Source: Granulicella paludicola (lineage in GTDB: Bacteria > Acidobacteriota > Terriglobia > Terriglobales > Acidobacteriaceae). Taken from it: a stretch of DNA of 64,000 bases. Positions 52,318 to 59,531 of the stretch are shown piece after piece. Each line of letters begins with the position of its first letter. Position 1 is the stretch's first letter. The stretch spans positions 1 through 64,000 of the forward strand of contig NZ_JAGSYC010000021.1 of the NCBI RefSeq assembly GCF_025685545.1. Direction: 5' to 3'. The notes under the pieces were generated by a model that was not told where the DNA came from, did no database searches, and saw only the letters and a list, made by a program, of their open reading frames with translations. Made by a program: the position numbers and the translations under genes.

Positions 52318-52346
52318 TTGACGTAATTCGGATGTTCGTCTACTTT
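52318..52346 (+). promoter_or_regulatory. Promoter for leader L2
   Basis: TTGACG (52318-52323), 17 bp, TACTTT (52341-52346). The leader ATG begins seven bases after the -10 box. It is divergent from the L1 promoter. Confidence 0.65.
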
Positions 52347-52352
52347 CGCTCT

Positions 52353-52409
52353 ATGCCTAGCATTTTTACGATGCATTGTTCGCGCTGTTGTCGTTGCTCC
52401 TGCAACTGA
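52353..52409 (+). CDS. Cys-rich leader peptide L2 (upstream of the 52583 gene)
   Basis: This is an 18-residue frame, MPSIFTMHCSRCCRCSCN, with six Cys codons in its last ten residues. The SRCCR core is shared with the divergent leader L1. The start codon coincides with the expected transcription start, as in L1. It precedes a secreted-protein gene by 173 bases. Confidence 0.6.
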   Translation: MPSIFTMHCSRCCRCSCN

Positions 52410-52509
52410 GCACACTTGCGTGATCTGAGCCTGCAACCTCAGCGGGCCGGGCATATTCTTCCTAATCCAAAAGATACTTAGCCGTCGGTACTCCTGCGAT
52501 ATTGCAGCG

Positions 52510-52536
52510 ATGGACAGTTGCTATGTCCATTGTTTT
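52510..52536 (+). terminator. Weak hairpin with U-rich tail between leader L2 and its gene
   Basis: ATGGACA (52510-52516) pairs with TGTCCAT (52524-52530) around a 7-nt loop, followed by TGTTTTG. It could act as an attenuator, though it is AT-rich and short. Confidence 0.35.
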
Positions 52537-52582
52537 GCTAACAAGTCACAGCGCGTGCGTGTCGGAGAAATGGAGCACTCGT

Positions 52583-53494
52583 TTGAAGTTCAACCGTGTT
52601 AACGCTTCCTCTGTAATAGGAATTGCTGCCCTTGTGCTTATCTGGACCGCTAACACCTGCGCACAGGATGCCACGAAGCCAGTGGAAGACGCCACTGGGC
52701 GCGCTAACTCCCCTTTCTCTCGAAGTGAGTCTGAGCTGCCTAAGGGACCAGCTCCGCGGCTGGGCACGCATCCTGACCTATCCGGCTACTGGGTCCCTTC
52801 GCACGCTTCACAGGACAAGCCGATCGGCAATCTCGGCAAGGATTATCCGAAGTACAAATTGCCGTTCACACCTGCGGGAGAAGCAGCGCACAAATACAAC
52901 GTCGAGCATACGGTCGATCCTGAAGCCCTTTGCATCGTCGGTGGATTGCCGCGCCACAATGCGAGCGGTCTGCCCTTTCAGCTTCTTCAGGGAGAAGATC
53001 ACACCGTCTTTCTTTACTGGTACACCACTTATCGGCTAGTACCCGTCGATGGCCGCAAGCATGATCCCGATCCCGACCCGTCTTTCTTTGGCGAGGAGCT
53101 TGGGTCGTGGGACGGCGAGACGTTTGTGGTCGACTCCATCGGCTTCAAACAAGACCGCACCTGGGCCGACGAGAACGCCGATCCTCACAGCGATGCGCAG
53201 CATGTTATCGAGCGCTGGACGCGGCCCGACATTGGACATCTGCATCTCGAGATGACGGTGAATGATCCAAAGTTTTACACCGAGCCCGTTCACTATCAGC
53301 GCACCTGGTTGCTGGGTAAGCCAGGGGATGACGTACACGAATACTCCTGCGCCGAGGATAACGTCGATGCCCCACACCTCGGCCCAGGACCAGGCAAGAT
53401 CGCGCCGAACGGCGAACGTGGATTCGACAAGCTGACACCGCTGCCTCCACCGCCCACGAAGGACCACCCCGCTGTAACTTCGATCCCCGACTAA
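52583..53494 (+). CDS. Secreted protein of unknown function (acidobacterial type)
   Basis: A TTG at 52583, seven bases after GGAG, gives a roughly 303-residue product with the signal MKFNRVNASSVIGIAALVLI. In-frame ATGs at 52502 and 52523 are upstream but lack a good ribosome site and would spoil the signal peptide. The mature part contains HPDLSGYWVPSH, DPEALCIVGGLPRHNASGLP, WDGETFVVDSIGFKQDRTW and a final Pro-rich tail ending HPAVTSIPD. I recognise the LSGYW and WDGDTLVV-like pattern from secreted proteins abundant in acidobacteria, with no assigned function. The tail ending HPA(V/T)TSI is shared with the next gene. Confidence 0.8.
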   Translation: MKFNRVNASSVIGIAALVLIWTANTCAQDATKPVEDATGRANSPFSRSESELPKGPAPRLGTHPDLSGYWVPSHASQDKPIGNLGKDYPKYKLPFTPAGEAAHKYNVEHTVDPEALCIVGGLPRHNASGLPFQLLQGEDHTVFLYWYTTYRLVPVDGRKHDPDPDPSFFGEELGSWDGETFVVDSIGFKQDRTWADENADPHSDAQHVIERWTRPDIGHLHLEMTVNDPKFYTEPVHYQRTWLLGKPGDDVHEYSCAEDNVDAPHLGPGPGKIAPNGERGFDKLTPLPPPPTKDHPAVTSIPD

Positions 53495-53562
53495 TGTGAC
53501 CCAAGGAGGTGGCCGAGTGTTTGGTTTCTCGGTCACCTTTCTTCAAGAGGAAAGAGTACCGT

Positions 53563-54351
53563 ATGTGCATAGCAGCCAGTTTGAAAAAGATACTAGGGAC
53601 TTTGGCAATCGGAGTCCTGTGTGCGAGCGCTTATCCCTCACTGGCTCAGGCACACAGCAAGCCTAAGCCACCTAACGGAGTAGAAGAAGTGTGCTCCATC
53701 GCCTTCGATCAAGATGCGATTCGTCCTGCGCGTCTGGAGAATGGCGCGTTGCCCTGTCTGAAAGAGGCTGCCCGTAAGCTCAAGGAAAGAACGGATCGCA
53801 AGCTGGTACTCGTTGGGGTGAAAGATCCGTCGAAGGACCATGAACTGGCCGAGAACGGGTCGATGCGCGAAGAGGAAGACGCAACAGGTCTCGATGTTCG
53901 ACTCGAAGATCTGTCAGCCTATCGCGCGGTCAATACAAAGTGGTATCTCGTGCGGTACCTGGGCGTGGACCCAACGCGTGTCATACCAGTTACAGATGAA
54001 AGCTACTTCGCGCAGACGGTTACTGCCTATCTCGTGCCTGCTTCGGCAGACTATAACCATAACTTCCTGGGCGCAACGAAGACCAATGAGAAGCCCTGCA
54101 CGATCACACCTTGCTATTCTCCGGATGAAGAGACGCTGACTGCACAGCGACGCTCGCGCATTCCTGAGAACAGTGCTGGGCAGCCGTTGCCTGAGACGCA
54201 TGCTGATCAACTGGAGCTTGCAGCCCTGCAACGCCGTCGCGCAGCATCCGCGAAACAAACGGCTAAGGAGAAGAACAGCGAGCCGCCACTCACGCCTCTG
54301 CCCGCTCGCCCAACGCCTGAACATCCAGCAACAACGTCCATCATCCCCTAA
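53563..54351 (+). CDS. Secreted OmpA-like-domain protein (divergent)
   Basis: The 262-residue product (ATG 53563, preceded by AAGAGGAAAG) has the signal MCIAASLKKILGTLAIGVLC. A domain then follows reading CSIAFDQDAIRPARLENGALPCLKEAARKLKE, LVLVGVKD and AVNTKWYLVRYLGVDPTRVIP. This keeps the spacing of OmpA C-terminal peptidoglycan-binding domains (F..D, L...A..L, vG, R..n...yL....gi...ri) but without the usual Asp/Arg pair fully conserved. The C-terminus is Pro-rich and ends HPATTSIIP, like the upstream protein. It is probably co-transcribed with that gene. Confidence 0.7.
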   Translation: MCIAASLKKILGTLAIGVLCASAYPSLAQAHSKPKPPNGVEEVCSIAFDQDAIRPARLENGALPCLKEAARKLKERTDRKLVLVGVKDPSKDHELAENGSMREEEDATGLDVRLEDLSAYRAVNTKWYLVRYLGVDPTRVIPVTDESYFAQTVTAYLVPASADYNHNFLGATKTNEKPCTITPCYSPDEETLTAQRRSRIPENSAGQPLPETHADQLELAALQRRRAASAKQTAKEKNSEPPLTPLPARPTPEHPATTSIIP

Positions 54352-54363
54352 ACCGAATTGAAC

Positions 54364-54397
54364 TATGGGCGGAGACTTGAAATGGTCTCCGCCCATA
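54364..54397. terminator. Bidirectional terminator between convergent genes
   Basis: TATGGGCGGAGAC and GTCTCCGCCCATA form a 13-bp stem with an 8-nt loop between the OmpA-like gene and the DsbD-N-like gene. Confidence 0.75.
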
Positions 54398-54414
54398 TTC
54401 AGCTTTCGAGTTGG

Positions 54415-54903
54415 CTACTGGATCGGCGTTGACAGATGTACTGTACGGGGCGGCAAGCAGATGCTGTCATTGCAGGCCTGATAGCGCACGGCTATTGTGA
54501 TCGGCGATGCTGCGCTGTGGCCGGGTTTCAATCGCACTGGCACCAAAAGCGTGAAATCGCCGAGATAGAGTTCGGTCTCCATCTGAAAACTGGTGTCATT
54601 TCGCCGTGTAGGAGCCGTACCGCCGATTTTACCGGAGATCTCCGCCCGCCCTGCATCATCAAGCGTAACTCGAAGTGGTGTGGGACCACCTTCCGGTTCA
54701 TGTAGAGCGTACACGTGCCAGCCGGCAGAAAGAGTTCCGCTTACTTCCACGGAAACGGCATCACGTACTTTAGCCGGATCGGCCTTTGCTGGCGTGATTG
54801 TCCACTGTACAGGCTGTGGCGCAGGGCCTTGCGCAAGCACGAACGCAGTGCTCATAGAAACGACGAACAGAGTTACGATCTTGCATCTAGATGTAGGACT
54901 CAT
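54415..54903 (-). CDS. Periplasmic DsbD N-terminal-domain-like protein (PF11412 type)
   Basis: The 162-residue product has a signal peptide (MSPTSRCKIVTLFVVSMSTA) and an immunoglobulin-like domain matching DsbD-alpha: VSVEVSGTLSAGWHVYALHEPEGGPTPL and the redox pair in YQACNDSICLPP. In DsbD this domain passes electrons to periplasmic thiol proteins; here it stands alone without the membrane and thioredoxin domains. It overlaps the diheme cytochrome gene by four bases, fitting a cytochrome-maturation or thiol-reduction role. Confidence 0.8.
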   Translation of the reverse strand: MSPTSRCKIVTLFVVSMSTAFVLAQGPAPQPVQWTITPAKADPAKVRDAVSVEVSGTLSAGWHVYALHEPEGGPTPLRVTLDDAGRAEISGKIGGTAPTRRNDTSFQMETELYLGDFTLLVPVRLKPGHSAASPITIAVRYQACNDSICLPPRTVHLSTPIQ

Positions 54904-55337
54904 TTTGCCTTGCCTTCAAATGCAGGTGGGTGGGGAGTGCCGAGATGACAGTTGCCGCAGGTGATGGGATCGGCGTAGCGACGATCGCCGATCTGTGTGA
55001 GATATTTCTCGTTGATGTCGCGCGTCATGACCATCATGGAGCGCGCCAGTTCTTTCATCGGATTCTCATCGGAGGCGAAGTCGATCTTGCCGCCTTCCGC
55101 TTCCGCATGGCAGTAACCGCAGGGGACACCGAGTGAGCGTTGGTACTGCTGCATCAGGCGATTCAGTTCAGGCGCGGAGATGTCCTTTGGGAGCACCTTC
55201 AGATTGTGTGGAACAGCTTCTAGTGGTGCTGCCGGATTCTGTGCGCCATATACAACATGGATGGGATGTCTCAGTACCGCTGCGGAAGCGATTGCAAGAC
55301 ATCCCAGCAATGTGAATACAACGAGCTTACTCGGCAC
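54900..55337 (-). CDS. Small secreted diheme c-type cytochrome
   Basis: The 145-residue product has a signal peptide and two heme-binding motifs, CGYCH and CGNCH, in VPCGYCHAEAEGG and ITCGNCHLGTPHPP. The ENPMKELARSMMVMTRDIN helix between them matches the reaction-centre-cytochrome-like family common in acidobacteria and planctomycetes. It overlaps genes on both sides, so it is expressed with the CHRD and DsbD-N-like proteins. It is probably a periplasmic electron carrier. Confidence 0.88.
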   Translation of the reverse strand: MPSKLVVFTLLGCLAIASAAVLRHPIHVVYGAQNPAAPLEAVPHNLKVLPKDISAPELNRLMQQYQRSLGVPCGYCHAEAEGGKIDFASDENPMKELARSMMVMTRDINEKYLTQIGDRRYADPITCGNCHLGTPHPPAFEGKAK

Positions 55338-55767
55338 TCTTCACTACCTGACCGCGAACTTCACCACTGGGGGTTGCGCTGGTGTGGATGTTGAAGTACC
55401 ACTTGCCGTCTTCGAGGTCCTTCTCCTGTTCCGGCGTCAGTGTGGCGGTGCCTTCGATCGGAGTGGCGAGAGGGCTCGTCTTCACGGGAACGGTGGGACG
55501 AGCATTCGCTCCTGGAGCCGCAGGCCCGTGAAAGTGCGCGGCAACGGCAGGACCGGTGAGCCCGCTGTACTCGACGTGGTATCTGAACTCGTTGGTCGTC
55601 GTGTCGAGAGTGGCCGTAAGGGTACCGACGCCTGTCGTTTGGTTGGCAGGGACTTCAGTTGAGCCTTTGAGTTCTGCCTTAAAGTGCAGCACCTCAGCGT
55701 GTGCGGCGAAAGAGATCGCGAGCACAGCGCTCGACGCGATGGTGCGGAAGAGTGAATGAGCGGACAT
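55327..55767 (-). CDS. Secreted CHRD-domain protein
   Basis: The 146-residue product has a signal peptide (AISFAAHA) and a single CHRD domain: LKGSTEVPANQTTGVGTLTATLDTTTNEFRYHVEYSGLTG, AAHFHGPA and WYFNIHTSATPSGEVRGQV. CHRD domains are of unknown function and may bind metals through the conserved His residues. It overlaps the cytochrome gene by 11 bases. Confidence 0.9.
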   Translation of the reverse strand: MSAHSLFRTIASSAVLAISFAAHAEVLHFKAELKGSTEVPANQTTGVGTLTATLDTTTNEFRYHVEYSGLTGPAVAAHFHGPAAPGANARPTVPVKTSPLATPIEGTATLTPEQEKDLEDGKWYFNIHTSATPSGEVRGQVVKSAE

Positions 55768-55823
55768 GGGAATCTCCTGATGAAGGTCTTAGATTGACAA
55801 TACTTTTTGTAATGGTCCAGGAA

Positions 55824-55867
55824 GGGTAACCGACGAAAGCTGCTGCTAAACAGATTGCCGGTTACCC
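55824..55867. terminator. Long-arm inverted repeat between TlpA-like and CHRD genes
   Basis: GGGTAACCG (55824-55832) and CGGTTACCC (55859-55867) form a 9-bp stem with a 26-nt loop. No T-run follows, so it may be a weak terminator, an RNA-processing site or an operator. Confidence 0.4.
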
Positions 55868-55890
55868 CAGATTGATCGATCTACTGCAGG

Positions 55891-57258
55891 TTATTCGCCT
55901 GACTTGGCTGGATCCTTTGCAGGGGTGATGAGGTTCACTGCGGCAGCCTTCTTGGGCGTTTCGGAGAGGAGCTGCTCGATCTGAGCCGTGAACTCCTTTT
56001 CCAGGTCCGCATTGAACTGGCCGCTGGCAGGTGAAGCGAAGCCCGAATGCGTAGCGCGCACGCGGCCGTCGCGGCCCACGAAGACAGTTGCCGGCCAGGT
56101 GTTGAGGTTTACCAACTGAGGCACCTTCTCCCACATATCGGAGGGAGCGCCTGCGATGAGGTAGGTGTAGTTCACGCCGTACTGCTTCACGAAGGCCTTC
56201 TCACGCTCGAGGCTGCCTTGCTGCTCCGGCTCCTCAAAGTCGAGGGCAACGATGGCAAGACCCTTGTCGCGGTACTTCTTGTCGAGCTGTACAAGGTACT
56301 GCGCCTCATCGTGGCAGTTTGGGCACCAGGTGCCAGTCACGATCGCGAGAACGACCTTGCCCTTGAATCGGGGATCGTCGCTCGATACAAGTTTGCCATC
56401 GACATCGGGAAATTTGAAAGCGAAGGGCTCATTCGGGTCGCGCACAGTTGTGTGCGTACGGTAGTCCTCTGGTTGAGGAAGTCCCTTAGCCTCAGCGACC
56501 TCAGAGCGATAGGCGACCAACTTTTCAGAATAACGACTGTCGGCTTCTTCCTGACCGTAGGAGGAATCTGTTTTCTTCGCGACATTCGGTTTGGCGCTCA
56601 GCTGTAAAACCTGCAGAGTGCCATCCGGGTTTGAGGAGACTTCGATGACGCCAGGACGTGAACCGTCATAGTGGCTCAACACCCACTTGCCGTCATGAAA
56701 CGTTCCGCTGTAGGCACCGGTGTCTCCATCTACGCGCAGGATCGAAGCAGCCACTTCTGTTCCATGCTGCTCCACGATGAAGCGAAATGCCTTCTCTCCC
56801 TTGGCGGTAGGGTGATCGAGCGGAATGATCCATGAGCCCGCGATAGACGGAGCCTTCAACTCAACGTCCTTCGACTCCACATGGCGTGTTGCCGAAAAGC
56901 CGTAAGCGGAGTTGGCGGAACGAGACTGATAATTTACGTTGCCGACAAGTTTGCCGTCCTGCAGAGTGGCGTTGATTGTCGTGAGGTAGTGTTCTATGTT
57001 CAGCGTGAGCTTCCCGTCCTGGAAGGTCGCATCCGTGGTGCCGTCGTAAGGCTTGAAGCCGTTGTAGAGCACGCCATGAAGTGTCGGGCCATTGCCGACA
57101 ATATCAAGACGGAATGGGACGGTGAGACCGTCGTGGGTGAGTGCTGCATCCCAGCGTCCGTCGACCGCTGTTGCGGGAGTCGATTGCGCGAGTGCAGCGC
57201 CAGCAAAGATCGCTGAACTCAGGAGTGTAAAGCCCGTGTTGCGTAAGAAGCCTCTCAT
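55891..57258 (-). CDS. TlpA-type thiol-disulfide oxidoreductase with long N-terminal domain
   Basis: The 455-residue secreted protein has an Ala-rich signal (SSAIFAGAALA) and an N-terminal beta-rich domain of about 230 residues. A C-terminal thioredoxin/redoxin domain follows (about 285-430) with the active site GTWCPNCHDEAQYLVQL and the cis-Pro segment NLNTWPATVFVG. TlpA-like proteins reduce periplasmic disulfides, for example in apocytochromes and Cu centres. It lies 37 bases after the cytochrome-like gene and just before the CHRD/cytochrome/DsbD-N-like genes. Confidence 0.88.
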   Translation of the reverse strand: MRGFLRNTGFTLLSSAIFAGAALAQSTPATAVDGRWDAALTHDGLTVPFRLDIVGNGPTLHGVLYNGFKPYDGTTDATFQDGKLTLNIEHYLTTINATLQDGKLVGNVNYQSRSANSAYGFSATRHVESKDVELKAPSIAGSWIIPLDHPTAKGEKAFRFIVEQHGTEVAASILRVDGDTGAYSGTFHDGKWVLSHYDGSRPGVIEVSSNPDGTLQVLQLSAKPNVAKKTDSSYGQEEADSRYSEKLVAYRSEVAEAKGLPQPEDYRTHTTVRDPNEPFAFKFPDVDGKLVSSDDPRFKGKVVLAIVTGTWCPNCHDEAQYLVQLDKKYRDKGLAIVALDFEEPEQQGSLEREKAFVKQYGVNYTYLIAGAPSDMWEKVPQLVNLNTWPATVFVGRDGRVRATHSGFASPASGQFNADLEKEFTAQIEQLLSETPKKAAAVNLITPAKDPAKSGE

Positions 57259-57295
57259 GATGCTTTCCTTTCAGGTACGTTTGAGACGTTGGCGC

Positions 57296-58756
57296 TTACC
57301 CGCGGGGAATTTGCCCGAGGTGCGACTGCGCAAGGTGAACGCGGAGATGGTTGGTCTTCGCGTAGGTCTTCCATTCCTCTGGCAGACTAGGCTTGGTCGC
57401 GAGGAGAATCTCAAGGATGTTGCTGCGGTCCTGCTCGGTGAGCGCCGCAAAATCGGCACTGGTGTCCTGGCCAGTAAGCACCGCAAGCAAACGATGGTAG
57501 ATGTATCCCTTGGCTGGCTCCGGGATGTTATCGAAGGCGTCCGAGTAGATGAGATAACTGCAGGGGTAACGGAAGATGCGATGGTGCAGGTCGAAATCTC
57601 GCAAGGAACGGCCGTGGCCGTCACGAGCTGCGTGCGCTGAAAATTCATGCGCGAATGCAGAATTGGTGTCGAAGGAAGCACTCTCCGCGGAGAGCGATGC
57701 CTCCTTTGCGAAGAGCAGATACCGAAGTAACTGCTCGGCGGGCCGCTGGAACTGTTCGCGATCTTCGTCGGTCAACTGCACGGCATTCGGGTCCGTCGCG
57801 TTTTGGCGTTTTGCTGCTTTATAGAGAGCAATGCGGGTGCGGTAATTCGTCAGGGTGATGAGGTTATGCATCTGGGTCTGGTGCGCCAACACCAAATGCG
57901 CGACCACATCACTTTCGTCGGAGAGATAGCTGGCATGATTGAAGGTGCCGAGGGCAAGCCTGGTCAAGTTGACGGATGTCGCACCCGGTTCGGTAGTGCT
58001 GGTCGCGGTTTGCTGTACTACGGCATTCGCCATGCCCGTGGCAGGCTGCTTCACACCCGTCAGGTACCATCCGCCCCAGCGTTCTGAGAGTGGACTTTCT
58101 TGATCGGTGATCGAGGTGCGTGAGTTCAGCGCCTGCGTCCCTGTCTCGGTGGGATAGATGGAGCGCAGCAGCACTCCAGGCACACCGCGGGTGCCAGCGG
58201 CTATATGGCATTGCGTGCAATCGAGCTCTGCGCGCTGAAACGCCGGATGCTCAACCTTGCTTTCATCGAGCAGATAGAAGATGGCGCCCTGCACAGGATC
58301 AAAGGAGACGATCTCGATTGCCTTGCCGTCATGGACCTTCCCGACATAGACGTCATCGTTGAAGTACAGCGCACGTGGATGCTCAGGAGAGATCTTCTTG
58401 TATTGAAAGCTTGTCTTGGAGAAAACGAGCGTCTGCGATTCCACAGGCACCTTCAGTTCCTTGAGCACAGACTTCAAGTATCCAAACTGGGGATCGTATG
58501 AAAGCTTGGCCTTACCTTCATTCAACCTTTGCTGGAGCAGCGCTACGGGGTCATGGAGATCTTCGGACCGGTAGTTGATCGGAGCATCGCTGAATGGCAC
58601 ATAGCCCTGGTTGCGCACGGCTATCTGAGCTGCTGCGTGCCAGGCCACCCATCCGCCAGATACAGCGGAGCCAAGCAGAAGGCAGAGGGCAGCAGAAAGC
58701 CTCTTGCGGTGTGCCCACGTTCGCTGCGCATCGCGATTTAGAAAGGAGTTCTTCAT
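57296..58756 (-). CDS. Secreted monoheme cytochrome-type protein of unknown function
   Basis: From ATG 58756 the 486-residue product has an N-terminal membrane or signal segment (LSAALCLLLGSAVSGGWVAW) and one heme motif, CTQCH, in AELDCTQCHIAAGTRGVPG. Conserved phrases such as PINYRSEDLHDPVALLQQRL, LYFNDDVYVGKVHDGKAIE and RYPCSYLIYSDAFDNIPEPA match a family seen in acidobacteria and proteobacteria near redox genes. It is the first gene of an operon preceded by leader L3 and a terminator. ATGs at 58774 and 58789 are alternative starts. Confidence 0.75.
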   Translation of the reverse strand: MKNSFLNRDAQRTWAHRKRLSAALCLLLGSAVSGGWVAWHAAAQIAVRNQGYVPFSDAPINYRSEDLHDPVALLQQRLNEGKAKLSYDPQFGYLKSVLKELKVPVESQTLVFSKTSFQYKKISPEHPRALYFNDDVYVGKVHDGKAIEIVSFDPVQGAIFYLLDESKVEHPAFQRAELDCTQCHIAAGTRGVPGVLLRSIYPTETGTQALNSRTSITDQESPLSERWGGWYLTGVKQPATGMANAVVQQTATSTTEPGATSVNLTRLALGTFNHASYLSDESDVVAHLVLAHQTQMHNLITLTNYRTRIALYKAAKRQNATDPNAVQLTDEDREQFQRPAEQLLRYLLFAKEASLSAESASFDTNSAFAHEFSAHAARDGHGRSLRDFDLHHRIFRYPCSYLIYSDAFDNIPEPAKGYIYHRLLAVLTGQDTSADFAALTEQDRSNILEILLATKPSLPEEWKTYAKTNHLRVHLAQSHLGQIPRG

Positions 58757-58860
58757 CGTCTTATCCCATTCCATTGGGTTGTAGAGCACGTTTGCATAGA
58801 AGCCATTGGCAAACTGAGTGTCTGGAGGCTGGATTTGCGTGTCAGGAAGAAAACGCCAGC

Positions 58861-58943
58861 AAAAGGAAAAGCCCGCTCAAGCCAAATTGGCGAGCGGGCG
58901 ATGTTTACCGGTTCTTACCGATAGCTGTTCTTAGAAAGAACAG
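58861..58943 (-). promoter_or_regulatory. Attenuator: early hairpin plus intrinsic terminator before the cytochrome operon
   Basis: On the minus strand, CTGTTCTT-TCT-AAGAACAG (58925-58943) overlaps the leader stop. A terminator stem GCCCGCTC/GAGCGGGC (58871-58899, with an inner GCCA/TGGC) then runs into TTTTCCTTTT (58861-58870). It lies about 105 bases before the first gene, the same layout as at 52104-52190. Confidence 0.7.
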
Positions 58944-59014
58944 AGAGACACGACCCCGCGTCCGCCAGCGATGATGTGCTGGGAACAACAAAAGAGGCTT
59001 GAGCTGCGCGTCAT
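58931..59014 (-). CDS. Cys-rich leader peptide L3 (upstream of the cytochrome/TlpA operon)
   Basis: A 27-residue frame from ATG 59014 contains SSLFCCSQH (TGT TGT) and a Cys near the end (VSLCSF). The A of the ATG is eight bases after the -10 box, again implying a leaderless mRNA; a second in-frame ATG at 59020 is too close to the -10 box. It stops within the first hairpin of the attenuator. Confidence 0.6.
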   Translation of the reverse strand: MTRSSSLFCCSQHIIAGGRGVVSLCSF

Positions 59015-59021
59015 AGGCATA

Positions 59022-59050
59022 AATGTATCCATGTTCCTTCCAGATGTCAA
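59022..59050 (-). promoter_or_regulatory. Promoter for leader L3
   Basis: TTGACA (59045-59050), exactly 17 bp, TACATT (59022-59027) on the minus strand. The box sequence and spacing nearly match the L1 promoter. Confidence 0.7.
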
Positions 59051-59177
59051 CACGCTCTTGAAATTTTGACTTGATATCCAGAAGGAAATCGCAAGAGGTC
59101 GAAGCGGAATATCGTTGGCATCCTGCGAACGCTGACTGTAGCCAAAAGACTTAGCTACGCGGTTAGGTCAACTGTGC

Positions 59178-59264
59178 TACAGTTCCTCTATGCGACCACA
59201 GGCCACATCTATCTTGTATCTCGAAGGCGGATGTGTATGCGTGTCGGCTCGATGTCTCTGTTGA
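59178..59264 (+). CDS. Cys-rich leader peptide L4 (upstream of the second TonB receptor)
   Basis: The frame runs from ATG 59190 to the stop at 59264; the interval given also includes the -10-like TACAGT at 59178-59183, which ends seven bases before the ATG, as for the other leaders. It encodes 24 residues, with five Cys codons in the last ten (CVCVSARCLC). No good -35 is visible. The TonB receptor starts 267 bases downstream, and a CCCCG/CGGGG hairpin (59503-59516) stands directly before its ribosome site. Confidence 0.5.
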   Translation, partial: YSSSMRPQATSILYLEGGCVCVSARCLC

Positions 59265-59502
59265 TTCATTCCTGAGCATCCTCTGCTTTGTGGATCTCAT
59301 GCTGTGCGCATTCTGCAGGCAATTCGCATATCTACTGCAAACCCTCTGCAATCGCTTGTGCCGTCTCATGCGGCCTTCGTTGTTGCAATGTCCTGAACAG
59401 GTAGTCACCTGCTCTGGAATTCACCAGGCCGCGCGTCTTTCTCACACTGACAGCTAGCAATGATCGTCTGGCCAAGGGTTGGAAAGAGCGCATCTATCTC
59501 GT

Positions 59503-59516
59503 CCCCGTCAGCGGGG
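59503..59516 (+). promoter_or_regulatory. GC-rich hairpin before the receptor ribosome-binding site
   Basis: CCCCG-TCAG-CGGGG lies immediately upstream of AAGGA and the ATG at 59532. It is stable enough to affect initiation or transcript decay. No T-run follows. Confidence 0.4.
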
Positions 59517-59531
59517 TTCAAGGAACATCTC

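Noticed and set aside
59233-59457. A 74-codon Cys-containing frame upstream of the second TonB receptor
   Set aside because: It starts with GTG inside leader L4 in another frame, with no ribosome site. L4 has the better promoter-to-ATG spacing.
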